This document shows positions 57,148 to 64,000 of a stretch of DNA of 64,000 bases, one piece after another. The translations under genes were made by a program, and so were the position numbers. A model generated the notes under the pieces. That model had not been told where the DNA came from. It did no database searches and saw only the letters and a list, made by a program, of their open reading frames with translations. This DNA is from Acinetobacter sp. A47 (lineage in GTDB: Bacteria > Pseudomonadota > Gammaproteobacteria > Pseudomonadales > Moraxellaceae), in assembly GCF_000805455.1 (NCBI RefSeq), contig NZ_JSUS01000071.1:597193-661192 (forward strand). The letters run 5' to 3'. Each line of letters begins with the position of its first letter. The first letter of the stretch is position 1.

Positions 57148-58626
57148 CTAGCGATCTTTTACTTTGCTGAGTACAAGTGCCACAACAGCACAGAAAATCA
57201 CGCAGCCCCAACCAAAGACGCCTTGCAAGCTCATGCTATAACTATCGTAACCGTTTTTCACCAGATTAAATACGGTCATGCTTAACGTCGTTAACAAGAT
57301 CAGCGAGGTGATCACCGTCAAGGTAAAATCCCAGCCCTTGCCCAGTTGAATCGTCGAAATACGGTTCACATGATCACGCAGTTCACGCAAGGCAGAGCGC
57401 TTGAACCAGGCAATGCTGATGATTGAAATCAACGCCCCGCCAATAATGCCGATGTTATTGATAAAGTGATCCACGATATCCACCAGCTTGATTGCATTGA
57501 CGCTTGAGAATAAGATCACTGAAACCAGTGCACTCCCGCCACCAATAATGGTTACGGCTTTGCTACGGCCCCATTTCAATTTGTCCTGCATTGCTGCAAT
57601 CGGCACTTCCAGAATACTCACCATTGAAGAAATACCTGCAACGAAGAGTGAAGAGAAGAACAATAAGCCGAATAGGTCAGCACCAGCTCCCAGGCTTGAA
57701 ATGATTTTCGGGAAGGCAATAAAGGCCAGTCCAATACCGCCACTCACCACATCCTGAACTTCTTTACCTGCCGCATGTGCCATAAAGCCCAATGCCGCAA
57801 AAATACCGATACCCGCCAGAATTTCAGTTGAGGCATTGGCAAAGCCCACGATCAGGCCCGAACCGGTCAAGTTGGTTTTTGGCTTGAGATAAGAGGCATA
57901 AGTTACCATGATCCCGAAACCCACAGACAGCGAGAAGAAAGTATGCCCATAAGCAGCTAACCAGACTTTATAATCCATCATCGCCGACCAGTTCGGGGTA
58001 AAGAATGCATTCAAGCCTTGTACCGCACCCGGTAAACGTAATGACTGGATCACCAGAATGGTAAAGAGGACGAACAACAGGGGCATGAAAATCTTATTGG
58101 ATAATTCAACGCCCTTTTTAACGCCACCATACAGAATGATTAAGGTCAGTGCCCAGATGCCAACAATTGGCCAGAACAGATGACTGACAAAATTGAGATC
58201 AAATCCTGACGCTTTCGAGGTCTGCAAATAGGTATTGAAGAAGAAGCTTTCCGGGTCACTGCCCCATGCCTGTCCAATTGAGAAATATACATAGCTTCCT
58301 GCCCAGGTCAGTACGCTGGCATAATACAAGCCGATAATGATACAGACACAGACCTGCCACCAGCCCAGTGTCTCGCCTCCTTTAAACAAGGCGCGATAGG
58401 CTTTTGGTGGAGAGTTACGCGCACGATGACCTGTGGCATAGTCCAGAAATAAAAGAGGTAAACCGGCAGTAATCAATGCCAGTAAATAAGGGATAAGAAA
58501 CGCCCCGCCGCCATTTTCATACGCAACATACGGGAACCGCCAGATATTGCCTAAACCTACAGCTGAACCAACAGCTGCAATAATAAAACCAGATCGTGAT
58601 GTCCAGTTTTCACGAGAATCTGCCAT
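57148..58626 (-). CDS. metP: Sodium-dependent (NSS family) amino-acid transporter, MetP-like
   Basis: A 492-residue sodium symporter of the NSS/LeuT family with twelve hydrophobic segments. The start SRSGFIIAAVGSAVGLGNIWRF has the sodium-binding glycine and asparagine of TM1, followed by YVAYENGGGAFLIPYL. FFSLSVGFGIMVTYASYL is TM6. The following small-subunit gene points to a methionine/alanine-type uptake system, though other amino acids cannot be excluded. An AGGTG site precedes the ATG. No SAM riboswitch or other leader structure is seen upstream. Confidence 0.9.
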   Translation of the reverse strand: MADSRENWTSRSGFIIAAVGSAVGLGNIWRFPYVAYENGGGAFLIPYLLALITAGLPLLFLDYATGHRARNSPPKAYRALFKGGETLGWWQVCVCIIIGLYYASVLTWAGSYVYFSIGQAWGSDPESFFFNTYLQTSKASGFDLNFVSHLFWPIVGIWALTLIILYGGVKKGVELSNKIFMPLLFVLFTILVIQSLRLPGAVQGLNAFFTPNWSAMMDYKVWLAAYGHTFFSLSVGFGIMVTYASYLKPKTNLTGSGLIVGFANASTEILAGIGIFAALGFMAHAAGKEVQDVVSGGIGLAFIAFPKIISSLGAGADLFGLLFFSSLFVAGISSMVSILEVPIAAMQDKLKWGRSKAVTIIGGGSALVSVILFSSVNAIKLVDIVDHFINNIGIIGGALISIISIAWFKRSALRELRDHVNRISTIQLGKGWDFTLTVITSLILLTTLSMTVFNLVKNGYDSYSMSLQGVFGWGCVIFCAVVALVLSKVKDR

Positions 58627-58994
58627 AAAACACCTAAATTGTCCTGCTGGCCTTCCATGCTGCTTTCAGTTTTTTATTGTCCAACAGACATGAAAATGCC
58701 ATAAAAAATCTTGTTTTGTCTGGATGAACTTTCAACCTTGTGAGCTTCTTATTTTCAAGACCAAACAAACAAAAAACCAAACCATCTTCCTTAAAGATCG
58801 GGCCTTGTTTTTCTGCTTTTAATAGCCGAACAATACCTGTTTTTATTTATTTTTACTGTAAATTCTGCAAGAAAAAATCATGTTTTTTAAACAACTGATT
58901 ATTTTTCAACAGACTGTAAATTTGACCTTGCAGTCAATCTATAAAAATCAAGTACATAAAACAGGCAAGCCAAATCCTCACCACAGCTTTCCTC
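58627..58994. other. 368-base intergenic region
   Basis: AT-rich spacer between two leftward genes (aldehyde dehydrogenase upstream, NSS transporter downstream). It contains a possible 16-codon reading frame near its right end (58934-58984) and presumably the promoter of the transporter. No terminator of the standard form is visible after the dehydrogenase gene. Confidence 0.5.
58934..58984 (-). CDS. Possible 16-residue hydrophobic peptide
   Basis: Directly after the aldehyde dehydrogenase stop, a perfect AGGAGG lies 6 bases before GTG. The frame reads MVRIWLACFMYLIFID and stops. A site this good with no long gene behind it is unusual, but the frame is very short and starts with two GTG codons, so it may be chance. 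Confidence 0.25.
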   Translation of the reverse strand: MVRIWLACFMYLIFID

Positions 58995-60437
58995 CTATTG
59001 TTTAATTGCCAAAAGTCTCTGTTCTTGCATATCACGGATGGCAGAATGAATCCCTTCACGACCTAAACCGGAATCTTTTACGCCGCCATAAGGCATATTA
59101 TCGACACGGAACGTCGGAACATCATTAATGATGACACCTCCCACCTGCACATGATCCCATGCATACAGCATCTTATTCAGATTTTGCGTATAGATACCTG
59201 CCTGCAAACCAAAACGGCTCTGGTTAATGGCGGCAATGCCCTGCTCGAAATCTTTGACCTTTTCCAGGATTGCCACAGGGCCAAATGCCTCATCCTTATA
59301 GATTTCCAGCTTGGCATCGACATTTTCCAGTAACGCCGGTTCAAACAAGACACCATGTAAACGACCACCTGTAAGGATTTTTGCGCCTTTTTTCTCGGCT
59401 TTATCCAGCCATTTTTTTAAGCGTAACGCTTCTGCTTCTTTAATCATCGGGCCCATCAGTGTGGTACTTAAAGCAGGGTCATCGGCCTTAATCTTTTTCA
59501 GTTTGGCTACCAGTTTCTTTTTCACGTCGGCATAAAGATCGGCATGTACCAAAATGCGTTGCACGCTGATACAGACCTGCCCGGCATGCCCATACGCGGC
59601 ACTGATCAGGCGATCAATCAGGGCATCATCAATGGTTGTATCGGCATCCAGCAGCACCGCTGCATTACCCCCAAGTTCCAGTGTCACTTTCTTGCGTCCT
59701 GCCCGCGCTTTCATATCCCAGCCGACCTGATCAGAACCGGTAAAGCTGAGTAACTTAAAGCGGTCATCGGTCACTAAAATATCCGCTGCCTCACGATTAC
59801 ACGGCAAGATCGACCACGAACCTTTCGGCAAATCGGTTTCGGCCAATACGGCTGCAATCTTTAAAGCGCTGATCGGGGTAAAACTGGCAGGCTTCAATAC
59901 AAAGGGACAACCCGCAGCAATTGCAGGTGCAATCTTATGCGCCACCAGATTGAGAGGAAAATTGAACGGACTAATCAACGAAACCGCCCCAATCGGCACA
60001 TGCTTCACCATTCCGCGAAACTGCGCAGCAGCGGGTGTCACCGCCAAAGGAATCAGTTGCCCGTCATCAAGCTGTGTCACCGCATCTGCGGCCAGTTGAA
60101 AAGTATTGATCAGACGTTCCACTTCAGCAGTTGCTGCACCCCGTGGCTTGCCCCCTTCTGCAATCAGAATCTCGGTCAGCTCAGCCCGCAGCTCATTAAA
60201 ACGTTTTACACAGTGCAACAAGATTTTTTGTTTTTGAAACGGCTTTAAGGCTGCCATTTCCGCTTCTGCCTTTACCGAAGCCGCTATGGCTTTTTCAAGG
60301 ACTTTGGCATCCGCCAATGCTACTCGCGCATACACGGTATTATTATACTTATCATGGACTTCTAGCCATTGACCTGTGGTCACGGCTTTCCCGGCCACAT
60401 AAAGCGGATAATCCACCACACTCTGTTTATCCGTCAT
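58995..60437 (-). CDS. NAD(P)-dependent aldehyde dehydrogenase
   Basis: A 480-residue aldehyde dehydrogenase. The order is normal: cofactor-binding GAVSLISPFNFPLNL and VLKPASFTP, FTGSDQVG, the general-base glutamate in TLELGGN, the nucleophilic cysteine in GHAGQVCISVQR, and the ending PYGGVKDSGLGREG. The nucleotide preference is not clear from the sequence. It resembles lactaldehyde/GAPN-like members. The substrate is unknown. The gene is divergent from the outer-membrane protein gene. Confidence 0.92.
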   Translation of the reverse strand: MTDKQSVVDYPLYVAGKAVTTGQWLEVHDKYNNTVYARVALADAKVLEKAIAASVKAEAEMAALKPFQKQKILLHCVKRFNELRAELTEILIAEGGKPRGAATAEVERLINTFQLAADAVTQLDDGQLIPLAVTPAAAQFRGMVKHVPIGAVSLISPFNFPLNLVAHKIAPAIAAGCPFVLKPASFTPISALKIAAVLAETDLPKGSWSILPCNREAADILVTDDRFKLLSFTGSDQVGWDMKARAGRKKVTLELGGNAAVLLDADTTIDDALIDRLISAAYGHAGQVCISVQRILVHADLYADVKKKLVAKLKKIKADDPALSTTLMGPMIKEAEALRLKKWLDKAEKKGAKILTGGRLHGVLFEPALLENVDAKLEIYKDEAFGPVAILEKVKDFEQGIAAINQSRFGLQAGIYTQNLNKMLYAWDHVQVGGVIINDVPTFRVDNMPYGGVKDSGLGREGIHSAIRDMQEQRLLAIKQ

Positions 60438-60510
60438 TATTATGTATTCCTTTATAAAAATTTAAATTTAGACTACTGCATATTTGCCAAGATCACTATA
60501 TGATTCGCCC

Positions 60511-60540
60511 ATTCATAAGTGAATTCATAACAATTCATTA
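60511..60540. repeat. Three ATTCATAA-type repeats upstream of the barrel protein gene
   Basis: ATTCATAA at 60511 and 60523 and ATTCATTA at 60533, spaced 12 and 10 bases, with ATTCA/TGAAT also forming a small inverted repeat. They lie in the divergent region and could be a regulator site. Confidence 0.4.
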
Positions 60541-60569
60541 CCGTATTTGATATTGATTAGGACAATGCA

Positions 60570-61265
60570 ATGAAATTATTAAAACTATCCCTGCTGGCTT
60601 TAGGAACGAGCATTTGTGGTCTGGCACAAGCCGATGTAATTGGGGTTAAAGGTGACCTTAGCTACTGGAACTATAATGGCGAGGCTAATATGGCAGACCA
60701 GAGCAATGCACCCGATCAGGATCTTAAACGTAAAGGTTCAGCACAAGTCTCGCTTGCTGTTGAGCATCCTATTCCATTGATTCCAAATGCAAAAATCCGT
60801 TATGTCAATTTAAATACCGAAACGGATCATAAAGTCGCAGGCCAACCTGTTTACGACCTCAACATTGATCATACCGATTTCATTTTATACTATGAAATTT
60901 TAGACACGATTGTAAATGCAGATGTCGGTTTAGGGGCAACCAACTTAAATGGCGATGTCAAAACACTGAACCTCAGCAAAACCGATATCGATAAAACAGT
61001 ACCGGTGATCTATGGATCAGCAGGGGTAAAACTGCCATTTACTGGTCTAAGTGCCAAAGCAGAACTCTTATATAGCAACTTTAATGATGCCAAAATCACC
61101 GATGCCCAAGCAGAATTACAATACAACTTTATCGACAACCTGCTGGTTGATGTGGGCTTAAAAGCAGGCTACCGGGTCCTCGATATCAAGCTAGATGACT
61201 ATGAAAAAAATGACCTTAAATTTAACTTTAAAGGTCCTTATATCGGTCTAGATGTACATTTCTAA
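60570..61265 (+). CDS. Outer-membrane beta-barrel protein (TIGR04219/YfaZ-like)
   Basis: A 231-residue exported protein. The signal peptide ends LAQA-DVIG. The mature part is made of alternating amphipathic strands with aromatic residues at their ends, such as AKAELLYSNFND, LVDVGLKAGYRVLDI and GPYIGLDVHF, and it finishes with a terminal phenylalanine, the recognition mark for BAM insertion. This is the small barrel type named TIGR04219, about ten to twelve strands. The function is unknown. A terminator follows. Confidence 0.85.
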   Translation: MKLLKLSLLALGTSICGLAQADVIGVKGDLSYWNYNGEANMADQSNAPDQDLKRKGSAQVSLAVEHPIPLIPNAKIRYVNLNTETDHKVAGQPVYDLNIDHTDFILYYEILDTIVNADVGLGATNLNGDVKTLNLSKTDIDKTVPVIYGSAGVKLPFTGLSAKAELLYSNFNDAKITDAQAELQYNFIDNLLVDVGLKAGYRVLDIKLDDYEKNDLKFNFKGPYIGLDVHF

Positions 61266-61277
61266 GACTTGAACAAC

Positions 61278-61308
61278 AAAAAACGGGATCTATGGATTCC
61301 GTTTTTTT
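61278..61308 (+). terminator. Terminator of the barrel protein gene
   Basis: AAAAAACGGGATC/GATTCCGTTTTTTT, one mismatch in the stem, T-run after. Confidence 0.85.
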
Positions 61309-61369
61309 ATGCTTCATCCTGATTTTCTTGGGATGGATGTACGCAAAAACGCACACAGATCGCAGCCAT

Positions 61370-61533
61370 TGACGCATATCCTGAACTCAACTTATCACCT
61401 ATCATACAAAACATAGAGAGACAGGAAGTCTCATTGAGAATAATAAAACACACAGGATGTGGTCGTTAATAGGATATCAACGACATAAGCGAAATATGAA
61501 GAAGCCCCGTCAGGATGATGGGGCTTCTTTTTA
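61370..61533 (+). ncRNA. Candidate small RNA with orphan terminator
   Basis: A rightward intrinsic terminator at 61499-61533 (GAAGCCCC/GGGGCTTC, then TTTTT) has no rightward gene before it, because the barrel gene ends with its own terminator. Upstream, TTGACG near 61370 with a -10-like TTATCA 17 bases later could start a transcript of about 130 bases. Within it GTCGTT/AACGAC (61461-61483) forms a second hairpin. The terminator may instead serve the leftward ankyrin gene, but its T-run is on the other side. Confidence 0.4.
61499..61533 (+). terminator. Orphan intrinsic terminator
   Basis: Nine-base GC-rich stem AGAAGCCCC/GGGGCTTCT, 11-base loop, TTTTT on the plus-strand side. It also lies just after the end of the leftward ankyrin gene, so partial two-way use is possible. 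Confidence 0.8.
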
Positions 61534-61554
61534 TCTATCAGTTTTAGCTGCGAT

Positions 61555-61866
61555 TTAAAGATTTTTGAGATACGCGACTATATCGTGATGCTCTGCCATT
61601 TCTGCAAGCTGTAATGCGGTATATTCGCCTTTATAAGCCACATTTGCACCTTTACTCACTAACAGCTTCACGACCGCTAGATGGTCATTCTCGGCAGCAG
61701 CCTGTAAGGCGCTATAGCCTTCATCATCCGTCTGGTTTGGGTCAGTACCCTCTGCTAATAGTTGCTCGACTTGTTCCACATCACCTAAAGATGCCCAGTA
61801 CACCAGCTCAGGTAGATGCAGTTCGTCATCATCTTCAGGCAATGGAGAGAAAGAGTTGAGTTTCAT
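61555..61866 (-). CDS. Ankyrin-repeat protein
   Basis: A 103-residue cytoplasmic protein with an acidic N-terminus (LPEDDDELHLPEL) and about three ankyrin repeats: VYWASLGDVEQVEQLLAEG, GYSALQAAAENDHLAVVKLL and the final TALQLAEMAEHHDIVAYL. Ankyrin repeats bind other proteins; small ones near toxins often serve as immunity partners, but no toxin is recognisable here. An AGG site is distant from the ATG. It is the last gene with normal composition before the AT-rich stretch. Confidence 0.85.
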   Translation of the reverse strand: MKLNSFSPLPEDDDELHLPELVYWASLGDVEQVEQLLAEGTDPNQTDDEGYSALQAAAENDHLAVVKLLVSKGANVAYKGEYTALQLAEMAEHHDIVAYLKNL

Positions 61867-61949
61867 AGGAAATGCCTAGTTTTTTACTTAAGATAAACTT
61901 TTTTATACTTATTTACTAATTCTTTAATTGATCTAGCTTCCTAATTCTA

Positions 61950-61978
61950 TTGACTTTAAAATTTAGTAAATATATTAT
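61950..61978 (+). promoter_or_regulatory. Strong promoter of the AT-rich gene pair
   Basis: TTGACT, 17 bases, TATTAT: a near-consensus sigma-70 promoter about 30 bases before an ATG with an AAAGG site. TTTAGTAAAT occurs at 61962-61971 and again at 61982-61991, exactly 20 bases apart around the -10 box and expected start, which looks like an operator. Confidence 0.75.
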
Positions 61979-62008
61979 TTTTTTAGTAAATTTATAAAAA
62001 GGTAAATT

Positions 62009-62901
62009 ATGGACAGTCAAGTATTAATTGAATTAGCAAATGGAAAAAAGGCGAATATATATCTTCAGAAATGCGAGAGAATTTTAAAAAATTATTAAAT
62101 ATTGAAGAGTTACATCCAGAATTTATTCTTATGGCTGGCTCTTTAGAAGATGCAAAAAACTGGGATCATCTTATCCATATCTTAGCAGATTTAGCACACG
62201 ATTGTGCTGAAACTGGTTATGATACAAAACCTTTACAAGAAGACTTCCAACTTTTAAGTTGGCATACATTTCATACACTCAAACAGATAGGACTTACTCC
62301 TCCTTTCTCTTTCCCTAGAGAACTAGATATAGACTATGAAAATTCAGATGAAGAAGAACATGAAATATTCATGGGAAATATTGAAAATCATCCCATCTCT
62401 CATTTAATTTGGAACATATTTTTAGCGGTAAATGATGTTTATGGTTTTTATGCTGCTTACATCGCAGAAATCATTGATGATGAAAGTTTAGATTTATTCG
62501 AGACAGATGCAGTCAATATAGAACCCTGTTTAATAGAATTAGCTACATGTAAAATTGATATTTCAATAGAGATTGCTCCTAACTTTAATAAATTTAGATA
62601 TGAAACTTTAGAAAATTATAAGGAATGGCTCAGTATCGTTAAAGAAAAAGCATTCCGCGCTAATATTCCACTTAGAGCAGAATTATTAAACTTAGTCTAT
62701 GATTCCCAAGATGAACTTAGTCACGAGGCCGAAGCAGAAAGTCTCAATATCAATGAAAGACGTATTCATCCAGATATTTATATGAACGAATTACTTGTTG
62801 GAATGCGTACATTACATCAAGTTTTACCAGTAATTATGAAAAAATTAGAAATTTATGATGAATTTAAATTAGATCACTCTGATTTTAAACTTGGAAATTA
62901 A
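62009..62901 (+). pseudogene. Unknown helical protein gene with a one-base frameshift
   Basis: I do not recognise this protein. Promoter and ribosome binding site point to the ATG at 62009 (MDSQVLIEL), but that frame stops after 29 codons. The long frame, open from about 62032 and with its first ATG at 62071 (276 residues, no ribosome binding site), continues naturally as ISKWKKGEYISSEMRENFKK. Restoring one A near 62031 would join them into a 297-residue protein. The protein is acidic and mainly helical, without signal peptide or membrane segment, and has a C-terminal HPDIYMNELLVGMRTLHQVL. It is AT-rich relative to neighbours. It could be a frameshifted gene, a programmed shift, or a sequence error. 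Confidence 0.65.
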
Positions 62902-62919
62902 ATATAAGAGTATATATTT

Positions 62920-63306
62920 ATGAAACCTTATCAATCTGAAACCGACAAAAAGATTCAAAATCTAAAAAATGAACTTTGGACAACACGTTATAGTCTTTTA
63001 AGTCTAATACCTGAACCCTATCATAAAATACTCACGAATTATTATTTCCAAACTAAGGAAGAAAGGCACCAATGGCTTGATATGATGACTCAAGAAATTT
63101 TAGATCTTACTCAACCGATTGAGAAGTATAAGGACTCATATAGCCCAAGAGCTTATTGTCCCTTGTGTAAACAAGAAAATTCTTCTTGGTATGGTGAGGA
63201 AGGTTTTACATTTCCAGAAGGTTTACGCCGACATTTAGTTGGTTTTGGGCGAACGCATCAATGCGTTGTCACAGAAACAGCCCATAAATTGGCTCTAGAT
63301 TATTAG
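62920..63306 (+). CDS. Unknown protein with a zinc-finger-like cysteine/histidine motif, ends at an in-frame TAG
   Basis: A 128-residue reading frame of no recognised family. The first 70 residues look helical. Then YCPLC at 80-83, a histidine at 105 (GLRRHLVGFG) and THQC at 113-115 form a probable zinc-binding knuckle. The frame ends at TAG, but the same frame continues open for 141 more codons with similar composition, so this is probably the front part of a 270-residue protein. It begins 18 bases after the previous gene, with only a weak AAGAG site, probably in one operon. Confidence 0.65.
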   Translation: MKPYQSETDKKIQNLKNELWTTRYSLLSLIPEPYHKILTNYYFQTKEERHQWLDMMTQEILDLTQPIEKYKDSYSPRAYCPLCKQENSSWYGEEGFTFPEGLRRHLVGFGRTHQCVVTETAHKLALDY

Positions 63307-63732
63307 CATGAAAAATTTGCAGAAATTGAAAAGCAAGAGTGGATAGAAAAACATGAAAAATTAAAGCAAAGAAAGCAAGTAGAGTTATTATATAAAATTT
63401 CACCTTATGATGAAGGGCTTCTTCTTGATGAATCTCTATGGTATGAGGCTAGAAACTCACAGCAACTTGACTGGGCTACAGATCGATTAAATAATTTAGG
63501 TTTCACTAAATATCAAGAAAACAATACGATTTCCTGGATAGATGAATATGAGAATTGGATTGTTTATGCTGATATTAGGCAAAATGGACGTATAGAATTT
63601 ATAGTATGGAAAAAACCAATTTTAAAAAAGAAACCTGTAAATTCTTATAAACATCGTATAAGTCAATTCCATTTACTGGATACATGGAAAAATGATTTAA
63701 AATTAAAATATAGTTCAAGATTACCCAAATAA
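63307..63732 (+). pseudogene. C-terminal part of the interrupted zinc-finger protein gene
   Basis: Immediately after the TAG, 141 codons remain open in the same frame to a TAA. They start HEKFAEIEKQEWIEKHEKLK, a charged helix that fits straight onto the preceding ALDY. They then form what looks like a small alpha/beta domain (WATDRLNNLGFTKYQ, NWIVYADIRQNGRIEFIVW). There is no start codon with a ribosome binding site at its head. A single change of TAG to TAT, CAG or another sense codon would restore one 270-residue protein. Confidence 0.65.
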
Positions 63733-63855
63733 TAGGAGATAAGAATTAAGATATTTTTATTTAATCCCTCTCATCAATATTAATTAACAATAGAAGGACT
63801 AAATTTTTAAATATAGTTCTTTTAATTTCCTATTTTATTTTTCCAGAGCATAAAA

Positions 63856-63887
63856 AAACACCCCTAACCATTTGGTCAGGGGTGTTT
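63856..63887 (-). terminator. rRNA operon terminator
   Basis: AAACACCCCT/AGGGGTGTTT stem extended by ACC/GGT, followed leftward by seven T. It lies just after the 5S gene. Confidence 0.92.
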
Positions 63888-63898
63888 CGTATTTAAAA

Positions 63899-64000
63899 GC
63901 TGGCGATGACTTACTCTCACATGGCAAGTGCCACACTACCATCAGCGCTAAGAGGTTTCACTTCTGAGTTCGGGAAGGGATCAGGTGGTTCACTCTTGCT
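63899..64000 (-). rRNA. rrf: 5S ribosomal RNA, 3' part
   Basis: The reverse complement contains the 5S landmarks CCGAACTCAGAAGTGAAAC and GATGGTAGTGTGG, ending with CATGTGAGAGTAAGTCATCGCCAGC. About 100 bases are in the window; the 5' end lies beyond the right edge. Its direction means that the 23S and 16S genes are further right and read toward this window. Confidence 0.95.

Noticed and set aside
58627..58994. SAM or other riboswitch before the MetP-like gene
   Set aside because: The AT-rich spacer has no conserved riboswitch core or strong multi-stem structure that I can see.
63304..63306. Pyrrolysine at the in-frame TAG
   Set aside because: Acinetobacter is not known to have the pyrrolysine machinery, and nothing in the window encodes it; decay or read-through is simpler.
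61870..63855. Insertion sequence or prophage as the source of the AT-rich island
   Set aside because: No transposase, integrase, terminal inverted repeat or target duplication is visible in the region.

Overview
The window is chromosomal DNA of a gammaproteobacterium, almost certainly Acinetobacter or a close relative. The evidence is an AmpC beta-lactamase of the ADC type, a two-ACT-domain SerB, a RibB with a zinc-less GTP cyclohydrolase-like tail, dnaJ next to dapB without dnaK, the dapA-bamC-purC order, and GC content that looks to be in the mid-40s. Most of it is ordinary core genome with short spacers, classic hairpin-plus-T terminators, and no transposase, integrase, phage gene, tRNA or CRISPR array that I can see.

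Layout. Positions 1-445: 5' part of an exported KatB-like catalase, cut by the window edge. 642-5082: dtd, an SCP2-domain protein, a small membrane protein, serB, and an Smp/YtjB-like membrane protein divergent from serB. 5337-12062: a long rightward run ribBA-ribH-nusB-thiL-pgpA-glmU-glmS (riboflavin, transcription factor, thiamine, phospholipid and amino-sugar synthesis). 12146-14221: YitT-type membrane protein, Lrp/AsnC regulator, nicotinamidase. 14475-16746: dapA-bamC-purC. 16801-26631: a leftward block with an exported amidohydrolase, an acyltransferase, a short UvrA-like ATPase, rarA, ampC, a PQQ-type sugar dehydrogenase lipoprotein and a YcgN-like protein. 26815-31620: rightward DUF1328 peptide, dienelactone hydrolase, mutY, M23 lipoprotein, small protein, tag, ahr. 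31587-36514: MocR regulator, small lipoprotein, LysR regulator divergent from a dkgB-MFS pair. 36554-39875: START protein, dapB, dnaJ, membrane protein.

40008-45014 is a two-gene RND efflux system (pump plus lipoprotein adaptor, no outer-membrane channel) divergent from a TetR regulator, with an almost perfect 48-bp palindrome between them. Then follow ppc, a RutG-like pyrimidine permease, a LysR regulator, a TauE/SafE permease, a protein made of two thioredoxin-like halves without CxxC, ilvD, fmt-rsmB, a MetP/MetS-like sodium symporter with its tiny subunit, an aldehyde dehydrogenase and an outer-membrane barrel protein.

The right end differs. Between about 61300 and 63850 base composition drops to strongly AT-rich. 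There is an orphan terminator that may end a small RNA, an ankyrin-repeat protein, and two adjacent unrecognised genes behind a strong promoter with a 20-bp-spaced direct repeat. The first gene is out of frame with its own start by one base, and the second is interrupted by an in-frame TAG. Beyond them lie the terminator and 3' end of a leftward 5S rRNA gene, so an rrn operon lies to the right. This small island is the least explained part of the window.
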